DNA of 64,000 nt from Anaerolineales bacterium (lineage in GTDB: Bacteria > Chloroflexota > Anaerolineae > Anaerolineales > Villigracilaceae), in NCBI GenBank assembly GCA_030680795.1, contig JAUXUL010000025.1:41115-105114 (forward strand), read 5' to 3'. Position 1 is the stretch's first letter; each line of letters begins with the position of its first letter. The notes beneath the pieces are model-generated. The model ran no database searches and was not told where the DNA came from. It was given only the letters and a program-made list of their open reading frames with translations. Below, one piece after another: positions 56,506 through 64,000 of this stretch. Position numbers and translations under genes: made by a program.

Positions 56506-56553
56506 ACGCCGGTTTACCTTAGGCCGCGTTTTGGAACTGCCAGAAAGAAAAAA

Positions 56554-56886
56554 ATGAACAGAATTCCCAATTCCCAATTAATAGAAAAAGATATTCCATC
56601 CCGCCGCGCAGGCTGGGGCAAAATTGAAACTTTTGCGCATACTTATAACGGCTATACACAGTGGGGTTCCTTCAAGAAATGCCGCGAAGTTGCCAAACAA
56701 GGGATCAACCTTTATAAAGGAAAAAAAGAACTGAATCAATCCTTAACAGACCTGCGGACCTGCCTGTTCTTTGAAGCCCGCCGCTGGAAGCATTTTGAAA
56801 AGGCTCCGAGTAAGAATGGACTGGGTTACATCCACGCGCTGGTTGAAGCCATTCGCACGCGGGTTGCGGCAAGAGAACTTTCATAA
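56554..56886 (+). CDS. Hypothetical protein
   Basis: 110-aa ORF on cassette strand: KIETFAHTYNGYTQWGSFKKCREVAKQ...LTDLRTCLFFEARRWKHFEKAPSKNGLGYIHALVEAIR. Confidence 0.65.
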   Translation: MNRIPNSQLIEKDIPSRRAGWGKIETFAHTYNGYTQWGSFKKCREVAKQGINLYKGKKELNQSLTDLRTCLFFEARRWKHFEKAPSKNGLGYIHALVEAIRTRVAARELS

Positions 56887-56890
56887 ATAA

Positions 56891-57002
56891 ACTATCTTGA
56901 ACAATCTGCCTTACCCGCATCTCTCCAACCATACTCGCGATGCTCAAGGCTCAGCATCAGGAAAAAAGTTGTCGCTTGCCGTATTGGGTCTGCTGGAGAG
57001 AT
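56891..57002. repeat. Relic copy of ppaC 3' end
   Basis: Reads LNNLPYPHLSNHTRDAQGSASGKKLSLAVLGLLER. Confidence 0.88.
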
Positions 57003-57033
57003 GGGATAAAATACAGGCAAGAGGATCAATGCG

Positions 57034-57408
57034 ATGTTTCAAATTGAAACAAAAATGAATCCAACTGGATTTCCACCTGTAGCAGATACATTGCCGCAGG
57101 CAGTTGAACGCATCGTATCTATGCTTAAGCCTGAGAAAATCGTTCTCTTTGGCTCATACGCCGGTGGAATCCCAAATCATGATAGCGACGTGGATTTATT
57201 AGTTATTTTGGAACTAAATGGAGATTACAAGGAAAAATACCGCGCCATTTCCATGCTGCTTTACCCAAGACAATTTCCAGTGGATATAATATTAAAAACC
57301 CCCAAAGAGGCTGCAGAAGCATTAAAAGGCGGTAAGGATAACACCTTCTTCATTCGCGAAATTCTCAAAAAAGGCAAAGTGCTTTATGACAGAAATAAGC
57401 GAGCTTAA
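57034..57408 (+). CDS. MNT-type minimal nucleotidyltransferase
   Basis: KIVLFGSYAGGIPNHDSDVDLLVIL (GSxxxG...DxD). Confidence 0.93.
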   Translation: MFQIETKMNPTGFPPVADTLPQAVERIVSMLKPEKIVLFGSYAGGIPNHDSDVDLLVILELNGDYKEKYRAISMLLYPRQFPVDIILKTPKEAAEALKGGKDNTFFIREILKKGKVLYDRNKRA

Positions 57409-57772
57409 GTCCTGGATTGAAAATGCAGAGGAAGATTTTTCCGCCGCCGAAGCATTGATTCATCTAAAAAAACCTTTAGCGTCAGCTGCGTGTTTTCATG
57501 CGCAACAATGCGCTGAAAAATATCTCAAAACCCTGCTCATCCTAAAAGATATTGATTTTCCGAAAACTCACGATCTACCTACTTTGGATACGCTGTGTAA
57601 CAATGCAGGCATTCTGACAGGGTTTTCCCCTCAACAACTTATAGACTTAACTGAATATGCAGTCCGCAGGCGTTATCCAGGCGATCAACCAACTTTGGAA
57701 GAAGCGCGGGAAGCCATAGAAATTGCATCATCTGTCCGCCAATTTGCGCTGACATTTTTAGACTTGGCATAA
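57386..57772 (+). CDS. HEPN domain protein, pairs with MNT
   Basis: ENAEEDFSAAEALIHLKKPLASAACFHAQQCAEKYLKTLLI; overlaps MNT ORF by 23 nt. Confidence 0.93.
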   Translation: MTEISELKSWIENAEEDFSAAEALIHLKKPLASAACFHAQQCAEKYLKTLLILKDIDFPKTHDLPTLDTLCNNAGILTGFSPQQLIDLTEYAVRRRYPGDQPTLEEAREAIEIASSVRQFALTFLDLA

Positions 57773-57779
57773 TTTTTCA

Positions 57780-58574
57780 ATGACCAAATCCATTTACCAG
57801 GCCCTCTCTGAAATCGAAAAAGGAAACGGCTGCGCTACGCTGTGCACGGTGACAAGCAGCGAAGGCTCCACACCGCGGCATGTGGGCAGTAAAATGCTGG
57901 TCTACCCCGATGGAAAATTCATCGGAAGCGTGGGCGGAGGCGACCTTGAGCATCGCGTGCTCGATGAAGCGTGGATGGCGATCAGTGACGGCCAGGCGCG
58001 TCTTTTACATTACAACATGGCTGACCCTTCACGCGGCGACCCCGGCGTGTGCGGCGGTCAGGTGGAGGTATTCGTGGAACCGATTCTTCCTTCCCCGCTG
58101 CTGGTCGTGATTGGCGCGGGACACGTGGGCAAGGCAGTAGTCCACCTGGCAAAGTGGCTGGGATTCCGCGTGGCCGTTTGCGATGACCGCGCTGAATTTT
58201 GCACACCTGAAGTAACGCCCGGCGCAGATGCCTACTATCCTGTGACGATGGATAAACTCACTGACCACATCAAAATTGACAAACACACCATCCTGATCCT
58301 GACAACCCGCGGCTCAAACGTGGATGTGGCAGGATTAGCCCCGCTGCTAGACTCCACCGCGGCTTATATCGGCGTGATCGGCTCCCGCCGCCGCTGGGCG
58401 ACCACCGTCAAAGCCTTGAAGGCAAAAGGTATCTCCGGAGGAAAAATCGCAAGAGTCCACTCGCCGATGGGTTTGGAACTGCAAGCGGAAACACCCGTAG
58501 AGATCGCCGTCAGCATAATGGCTGAGGTAATGATGTTGAAAGCCAAAGGGACGGGAAAGCCGATGAAAGGGTAG
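57780..58574 (+). CDS. xdhC: XdhC/CoxI family Mo-enzyme maturation protein
   Basis: VTSSEGSTPRHVGSKMLVYPDG, VIGAGHVGKAVVHLAKWLGFRVAVCDDR, YIGVIGSRRRW. Confidence 0.94.
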   Translation: MTKSIYQALSEIEKGNGCATLCTVTSSEGSTPRHVGSKMLVYPDGKFIGSVGGGDLEHRVLDEAWMAISDGQARLLHYNMADPSRGDPGVCGGQVEVFVEPILPSPLLVVIGAGHVGKAVVHLAKWLGFRVAVCDDRAEFCTPEVTPGADAYYPVTMDKLTDHIKIDKHTILILTTRGSNVDVAGLAPLLDSTAAYIGVIGSRRRWATTVKALKAKGISGGKIARVHSPMGLELQAETPVEIAVSIMAEVMMLKAKGTGKPMKG

Positions 58575-58668
58575 TTTAGTTGGGTAGTTGCGCAAAGCGG
58601 TTGGGTGATGGGAAGTTGGGATAGATGGATAGTTCAAAGTTATCAGTGGGCGGTTGAGGCGTGAAACG
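58572..58668. repeat. Degenerate heptamer-type repeat
   Basis: ttgggta gttgcgc aaagcgg ttgggtg atgggaa gttggga tagatgg. Confidence 0.6.
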
Positions 58669-58768
58669 AATCGGGATGGATTTCGTAGAAAAATAAGACA
58701 AACGGTTCTTGTACCAGCAAGTGCATTCGGCTATAATCTGAAAGTTATTATAAAAAAGGAGAGAAACC

Positions 58769-59803
58769 ATGGCTAGAATTTTCGATGTCATTGAATACGC
58801 AAATGAAATGTCCGATGAGATCGTCCACCGCTTTCCGGAGACCGGGATTGGCGATTTCCGCATCGGTTCGCAGGTGATCGTACGCGAAAGCCAGAGCGCG
58901 GTGTTCTTCCGCGACGGCAACGCGCTGGATGTGTTCAAAGCCGGGCGGCACACCATTGCAACAGCCAATATTCCCAAGTTGATTGATTGGATCGGCAGGG
59001 CGTTCAATGATCGCACGCCGTTCCCGGCGGAAGTGTATTTCGTTTCACGCAAGGAATTTGCAAATAAAAAATGGGGCACGCCGCAGCCGATCATTGTCCG
59101 CAATCCGGGAATGGGCCTGGGCGTGGCTTTGCTGCAGGGATTTGGATCATACTCATTCCAGGTGAAAGACCCGCAACAGTTCGTGACGCAAATCGTGGGC
59201 GCGCAGCATGCCTACCGCACCTCTGATATTGAAGAACGTTTACGCACAATGCTGCTCTCGAAGCTGCAGGATACGCTCGGTGAAACCGCAGCGAAGAATT
59301 CCGTGCCTGAAATGATCGGGTTGACGGAGGAGATCGGTGCGGCTGTGCGCGCGAAAGCCAAGGAAGATTTCGAGGCGATCGGTCTGACACTTAAGACTTT
59401 CTATATCGGTAACCTTAAGCCCTCTGAAAAATCAGCCCAGGAATTGCGCGACATGGGTATGCTGGATATGCAAACCTACACCCAATTGCAAGCCGCAGAT
59501 TCAATGCGCGATGCGGCCCAGAACGAAGGCGGCGGGGCCGGTCTGACGGCTGGTATCGGGGCCGGGATGGGCATCGGCAATATTATGGGACAGGCTTTAC
59601 AAAGCGGCTATCAAGGCGGATCATCCGGCGGCGGCGCGGGGACGATGCCTGACATTATGACTCCCGCCGAAGCCGCGAAAGTAATGAAAGTTACCGAGGA
59701 TGATATTCTGGCCGCCATCAAGGATAAAAGCCTGAAAGCCAAGAAGGTCGGCAAGGCCTATCGCATTAGCAAGGATAATCTTGAAGCGTTTATGAATAGT
59801 TAG
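58769..59803 (+). CDS. SPFH-domain (virion core protein-like) protein with C-terminal excisionase-type HTH
   Basis: ANEMSDEIVHRFPETGIGDFRIGSQVIVRESQSAVFFRDGNALDVFKAGRHTI; C-term TPAEAAKVMKVTEDDILAAIKDKSLKAKKVGKAYRISKDNLEAFM. Confidence 0.88.
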   Translation: MARIFDVIEYANEMSDEIVHRFPETGIGDFRIGSQVIVRESQSAVFFRDGNALDVFKAGRHTIATANIPKLIDWIGRAFNDRTPFPAEVYFVSRKEFANKKWGTPQPIIVRNPGMGLGVALLQGFGSYSFQVKDPQQFVTQIVGAQHAYRTSDIEERLRTMLLSKLQDTLGETAAKNSVPEMIGLTEEIGAAVRAKAKEDFEAIGLTLKTFYIGNLKPSEKSAQELRDMGMLDMQTYTQLQAADSMRDAAQNEGGGAGLTAGIGAGMGIGNIMGQALQSGYQGGSSGGGAGTMPDIMTPAEAAKVMKVTEDDILAAIKDKSLKAKKVGKAYRISKDNLEAFMNS

Positions 59804-59809
59804 TGAGGG

Positions 59810-59878
59810 GATGGTGATTGGTGAAAAGAGAGTGGAGAATTAGAGATTGGTAATGGGTGATTGGTGAAGAGGCTTTCC
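59810..59878. repeat. Degenerate heptamer-type repeat
   Basis: gtgattg gtgaaaa gagagtg gagaatt agagatt ggtaatg ggtgatt ggtgaag. Confidence 0.7.
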
Positions 59879-59902
59879 GAGAGGAGAGTCTCTTTTTTTT
59901 TC

Positions 59903-59996
59903 CGGTGGTTTCGATACGCCGCTGGGTTTCGATCCGGAATTCGATACGCTCCGCTACTCAATCCTAATCAACCAGCACCGGCTACACAACCACCGG
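59903..59996. repeat. GGTGGTTTCGATACGC...CACCGG palindromic repeat
   Basis: ccggtggtttcgatacgccgc...cgatacgctccgctactca...caaccaccgg. Confidence 0.7.
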
Positions 59997-60005
59997 GGTA
60001 ATTTG

Positions 60006-61580
60006 TTATTCCAATTCTGCAAGCACATCTGGGACGGCATCCAGCACGTCGCTGGCAAGGACAGAGGCAGTTGTGCCGAGGATTTCGGCAGCGCGCAGAC
60101 CGGCCTGGGCGTGGATAAATGCGCCTGCAACGGCGGCAGCATAGGCAGCCAGTCCTTGTGCGCGGAGACCGACGATCAAACCTGCCAGCACGTCGCCAGT
60201 GCCGGCGCTGGCCAGGGCTGGTGTGGCCACGGGGATGAGGGTGATATGCCCGTCCGGGGAGGCGATGACGGTGAAGGCGCCTTTCAAGACGACGACGTGG
60301 CCCCATTCTTTTGCATACCTGCCTGCAACTTCTGCGCGGTGATTTTGAATCTCTTCTTTTGATAAGCCAGTCAAGACGGACATTTCGCCAGGATGCGGGG
60401 TTAATATTGCGGGCGCAAATAATTTTTTATGCCAATCCCTGATGTGAGATAAATGCCTCAAGCCATCTGCGTCCACAACCATTGGCAATCTAATAGAGGG
60501 GATTATTTTTTCGATAAAGGTTCTGGTTGAAGGTTTATCGCCGAGGCCGGGTCCAACCAGGAAGGCTGTGGCACGTTGCAATCCTTCGACTAAGCTCAGG
60601 ACAGGGCTTTGTAATACGTCGTCTGAGGCTTTGTCTGAAATAAATCCGTTTTCGTGCGGGAGCAAAACCCAGATCGCTTCGGGCAGGTGACCTGCGAGAG
60701 CGGCGTGTAAGGGTTCAGGGACGGCCATTGCAACGAGTCCCGTGCCGATGCGATAGGCAGCCCTGCCCGCCAACAGCGCGGCGCCGGTGTAGGATGTGGA
60801 ACCAGCCACAACGAAGGCGGTACCAAATGTCCCTTTGTGTGAGGCGGGCGTTCGCTCAGGCAAGAGGGCAGAGACCATGTCCCAATCCGCAACCTCGGAT
60901 TTGATCGCATGCCATGAATCCAAATTTTCCGGCAAGCCGATATCCACGACCTGCAAGCCGCCGACGAATTCAAAGGCGGGTAATATTAACAAGCCCTGCT
61001 TGACGGCCGCCATCGTGACGGTGATATCGGCAGGGATGGTTTCAGGGGCGGCTGTGCCTGTGTCGCAATCCACGCCAGAGGGACAATCCACGGCGATGAC
61101 AAGGGGCGGAGAATGTAGTTCGGAGAGGATCAGGCTGCAGGTTTGGAGGAGGCGCGCCGCTTCTTTCTTTAACGGGAGCTGGAGGCCGGTGCCAAGCAGT
61201 CCATCCAGGAGGACATCTGACTGATCAAGAAAGGCGGTAAGGGTTTCATCATTTTTTTCATGCGCGGATTCGGATATCCCGCCGCCGGCAGACAAATAGC
61301 GCGTGATGAGTTCGTCATGCTGTGATTTGCGGTTGACGAGGCAGGCATGCGTACGCCAGCCTGCATTCGCAAGCCAGGCCAGGGCGACGAGGGTATCGCC
61401 GCCATTATTGCCCGAGCCGACCAGGCCGGTGACTTCATGCCAGCCATATTCCCCCCCAAGGGCATGGATGAGTTCGGCCAGCCCGCGCCCGGCATTTTCC
61501 ATCATCTGAGCATAAGAGAGGCCGCTTGCATCGGCTTCTTTTTCGATGGCGCGCATTTGGGCCGTAGTTACTAGTTTCAT
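60006..61580 (-). CDS. nnrD: Bifunctional NAD(P)H-hydrate epimerase/dehydratase
   Basis: NnrE part LVGSGNNGGDTLVALAWLA; NnrD part HKGTFGTAFVVAGS, LTPHPGEMSVLTG, ASAGTGDVLAGLI. Confidence 0.95.
   Translation of the reverse strand: MKLVTTAQMRAIEKEADASGLSYAQMMENAGRGLAELIHALGGEYGWHEVTGLVGSGNNGGDTLVALAWLANAGWRTHACLVNRKSQHDELITRYLSAGGGISESAHEKNDETLTAFLDQSDVLLDGLLGTGLQLPLKKEAARLLQTCSLILSELHSPPLVIAVDCPSGVDCDTGTAAPETIPADITVTMAAVKQGLLILPAFEFVGGLQVVDIGLPENLDSWHAIKSEVADWDMVSALLPERTPASHKGTFGTAFVVAGSTSYTGAALLAGRAAYRIGTGLVAMAVPEPLHAALAGHLPEAIWVLLPHENGFISDKASDDVLQSPVLSLVEGLQRATAFLVGPGLGDKPSTRTFIEKIIPSIRLPMVVDADGLRHLSHIRDWHKKLFAPAILTPHPGEMSVLTGLSKEEIQNHRAEVAGRYAKEWGHVVVLKGAFTVIASPDGHITLIPVATPALASAGTGDVLAGLIVGLRAQGLAAYAAAVAGAFIHAQAGLRAAEILGTTASVLASDVLDAVPDVLAELE
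60583..60606. repeat. ELVEG-type repeat inside nnrD
   Basis: ccttcgactaagctcaggacaggg; encodes SPVLSLVEG in-frame. Confidence 0.9.
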
Positions 61581-61584
61581 TTAT

Positions 61585-61618
61585 CCCTGACCTTGCCCTC
61601 TCCCTTTGGGAGAAGGGG
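61585..61618. repeat. CCCTCTCCC/GGGAGA palindrome at integrase 3' end
   Basis: ccctgaccttgccctctccctttgggagaagggg. Confidence 0.75.
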
Positions 61619-61690
61619 AATCGAGGGGGGATTTGACGGCGAGGCCGCCGCGTTGTAAGACATGCGTATAAATCATAGTGGTTTTTACGT

Positions 61691-61713
61691 CCCTTCGACG
61701 AGCTCAGGGCATG
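61691..61713. repeat. ELVEG-type repeat, 23-nt insertion (frameshift) near integrase 3' end
   Basis: [12 protein letters not shown]-stop; deleting the 23 nt restores [14 protein letters not shown]. Confidence 0.92.
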
Positions 61714-62134
61714 CCTTGTGGCCGAGGAGTTCCTGGATGGTACGGATATCATAACCGTTTTGGAGGAGTTGGGTGGCGAAGGAATGGCGGAAGGTATGAG
61801 GCGAGACGTGTTTATCTATTTTGGCGAGCAGGGATGCTTGACGAACTGCTTTTTGCAAGACGCTTGGGTCCATGTGGTAACGCCTGGTTTTTTTGGTTTC
61901 GGGGTCAACAGAACGCGCATAGGCAGGGAAGAGATATTGCCAGATCCATTCTTTAGGGGCGTTGGGATATTTTCGGGCGAGGGCATAAGGCAGGTAGACC
62001 TCGCCATAGCCTGCCTGGAGGTCTTGGTGATGAATGTCACCAACGGTTTTCAAGTGAGTTTGCAGGTCTGGGATCAGCGCATCAGGTAACATGGTGGCGC
62101 GGTCTTTTTCGCCTTTGCCATCGCGGACGATGAT

Positions 62135-62157
62135 ACTTCGACAAGCTCAGCACAAGT
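62135..62157. repeat. ELVEG-type repeat, 23-nt insertion (frameshift) in mid integrase
   Basis: [13 protein letters not shown]...; deleting 23 nt restores [26 protein letters not shown]. Confidence 0.92.
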
Positions 62158-62593
62158 CTGGTGGTCGCCGAAGTCAATATCCTTGACGCGCAGGCGCATA
62201 CATTCCATCAGGCGCAGGCCGCTGCCGTAGAGAAGCTTTGTCATTAACTGGGAAACGCCTGTCATTTTATTGATGACGGACATGGCTTCCGGGTGGGTGA
62301 GGACAACTGGCAGGGTTTCAGATCTTCGGGCGCGGATAATATCGGAGGGAAGGGTGATGTCTATTTTCAGGACGAAGCGATAAAGGAAGATGACGGCACT
62401 CAAGGCCTGATTTTGGGTGGAGGCGGCGAGTTGTTTTTGGTTGGCAAGATGGGCGATAAATGCTTGTATTTCCTCTGCGCCCATGTCTTTGGGATGGCGT
62501 TTATTATGGAACAGGATGTAGCGCCTGATCCAGTCTATGTATGTTTTTTCGGTGCGGGAGGAGTAATGTTTGATGCGAATGGCATCGCTGACA

Positions 62594-62617
62594 CGTTCGA
62601 CAAGCTCAGTGCAAGCT
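62594..62617. repeat. ELVEG-type repeat, 24-nt in-frame insertion near integrase 5' end
   Basis: [25 protein letters not shown]. Confidence 0.88.
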
Positions 62618-62771
62618 TGTTCGAGAAGTTTTTTCGCTTTTCCTCTTTCGGGGGTCTTCGAGGGGGAAGATGTAGGTTGTGGTTGCATGTATTCACCTGT
62701 TTAAGTTTGTGCTATACTGTGCTCCATGTTTCAGGGATTCGACCCCATACAACCATTGAAAGGAGAGCAAA

Positions 62772-63656
62772 ATGTGCGAGTTCTGTACTGAACACGGCGA
62801 GGGAAAGAAATGGTATCTCCAGATGAAGAACTACACCGACGAATTACTCCATGAGGAACTTTCTTCCGCCCAGAAGGACATCGAAGGAGTCACAACGCGT
62901 TTCGAGTGGTACAACCGCTTCTGGGAGAGCTTTGTGATGCCAGCCGTCGGTGGCGTAACCAAGACGGAAGGGGAACCACGAGAAGCTCCGCCACCGACTG
63001 AGCTTTCTAAGGCCCAACCCAGCGAAGATGAGATCGTGGCACAGCGGAAAATCACGCATTTCGGTCAGGTACTGCCCATCGAGGACGTTGAGCAAGTGAT
63101 AGATATGGTGAGCTCTATCACGAGAATGCCTTGTGGATGCCGGTTCATCACGACGGGGAAAGCAGACAAACGATACTGCTTTGGCTTGGGGATCGACAGA
63201 TTTGGTATACTTGGTAATTTTCCTGATGCCGCTTCGTCCCTGGAGGTGCTTGACAAGAAGGAGGCCAAGAGAATCTTCCGTAAATACGACGAGGAAGGGC
63301 TGATGCACAGCATTTGGACAAGCCTAACTCCCCACGTAGCAGGCTTATGCAACTGTGATCGCGATTGCGGGGTTTACAAGAGCTACATCGAGAAGCGAGG
63401 GACCCCGACTTTTTTCCGAGCGGAGTACATCTGCCAAATAAACTGGGACCTCTGCACGGGGTGCAAGGAATGTATGAGCCAATGCCAGTTCGGAGCTCAG
63501 TTCTACTCGTCTGCGCTTGCCAAGGTCTATATCGATTCGACTAGGTGCTTCGGGTGCGGCGTATGTAGAGCGGCATGCCCATACGATGCCATTGCGCTCA
63601 TTCCAAGGCAGGAAAACCCTGAGACGGCGAACGTTTGGCTGAGAAATACAGTGTAA
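62772..63656 (+). CDS. 4Fe-4S ferredoxin-type protein of unknown function
   Basis: CTGCKECMSQCQFGAQ and CFGCGVCRAACPYDAIAL; N-terminal CEFCTEHGEGKKWYLQMKNYTDEL. Confidence 0.88.
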   Translation: MCEFCTEHGEGKKWYLQMKNYTDELLHEELSSAQKDIEGVTTRFEWYNRFWESFVMPAVGGVTKTEGEPREAPPPTELSKAQPSEDEIVAQRKITHFGQVLPIEDVEQVIDMVSSITRMPCGCRFITTGKADKRYCFGLGIDRFGILGNFPDAASSLEVLDKKEAKRIFRKYDEEGLMHSIWTSLTPHVAGLCNCDRDCGVYKSYIEKRGTPTFFRAEYICQINWDLCTGCKECMSQCQFGAQFYSSALAKVYIDSTRCFGCGVCRAACPYDAIALIPRQENPETANVWLRNTV

Positions 63657-64000
63657 TAACGTTCTGTAAGTCGAAGCAGACTCACTGCACAAGCCGATGC
63701 TTAGCTGGCAACTATGCTTCTACATACAAGAAGAACAGCGCAGCCCAACACGCGCTTGGAGCCGACCGCCCTTCGGGCGTGTTATATCGAAGGTCGCTTT
63801 CGTTGTTGCGGTTGATGCTGGATTTAGGTAAACTCAGTTCAGCCAAGCGGCGGCTCAAGCGCCACCCGTTGAAACTGTCGAAAAAGTGGGGGAATAACTA
63901 GCACAAAGCTACAGGGTTCTATAAGATAGAGGAACCTATGGCAAAATTCAAACCATGCAATGAAGATCAATTGGTCATGCTCCCGATTTCCCTGCAGGAC

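Larger units (their letters stand above)
61620..62688 (-). pseudogene. Integron-type tyrosine recombinase (IntI family), frame broken by two 23-nt repeat insertions
   Basis: N part [26 protein letters not shown]; middle [14 protein letters not shown]...[30 protein letters not shown]...[53 protein letters not shown] part [22 protein letters not shown] in a third frame. Confidence 0.9.

Noticed and set aside
59877-59901. Terminator-like run gagaggagagtctctttttttt
   Set aside because: Weak, ambiguous stem merged with heptamer-type and palindromic repeats; not confident enough to call.
62700-62771. Possible attI/attC region next to the integrase
   Set aside because: I could not identify a convincing attC-like imperfect palindrome or a cassette array; would need a covariance-model search.
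63635-63901. 88-aa ORF MAEKYSVITFCKSKQTHC...
   Set aside because: No recognisable domain, overlaps the ferredoxin gene end, and resembles non-coding or degraded sequence.

Overview
The window looks like one contiguous chromosomal segment from an Anaerolineae/Chloroflexota-like bacterium (taxon inferred from gene content). I recognise no rRNA, tRNA or CRISPR. Main gene blocks: (1) YigZ, a Cys-type formate dehydrogenase, a 2Fe-2S/ferredoxin subunit and a fused NuoE-NuoF (210-5783, minus). (2) A GntR regulator, a corrinoid protein, two MttB-family methyltransferases without amber codons, an S9 and an M20 peptidase, and a methyl-THF:corrinoid methyltransferase-like protein (5874-14560): a probable pyrrolysine-independent demethylation system. 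(3) moeA, a DUF433/DUF5615 toxin-like pair, an aminotransferase, an SDR and proline dehydrogenase. (4) An F420 block: NpdG-like, CofE, PPOX-like, nitroreductase, CofD, CofC, LLM oxidoreductase, and an LLM-UbiA/MenA fusion followed by CPBP and UbiE/MenG. (5) Mo-hydroxylase subunits, XdhC, an orphan CcrM-like methylase, an antiporter, an M16 protease, a pyrophosphatase, and HEPN/MNT genes. (6) NnrD/E and a broken integron-type integrase. The strongest unexplained signal is not a gene. Several families of short palindromic or 7-nt-period repeats sit between genes and also INSIDE otherwise conserved genes, mostly preserving frame (fdhA, nuoEF, S9 peptidase twice, moeA twice, glycosyltransferase, SDR, cofD twice, Mo-hydroxylase FAD subunit twice, Mo-hydroxylase large subunit, nnrD). 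Three copies of a ~24-nt 'ELVE(G)' repeat hit the integrase; two are 23-nt and break its frame. Two toxin-like cassettes are also bracketed by duplicated ends of the neighbouring housekeeping gene. All calls come from reading the sequence and ORF track; no database search was run.
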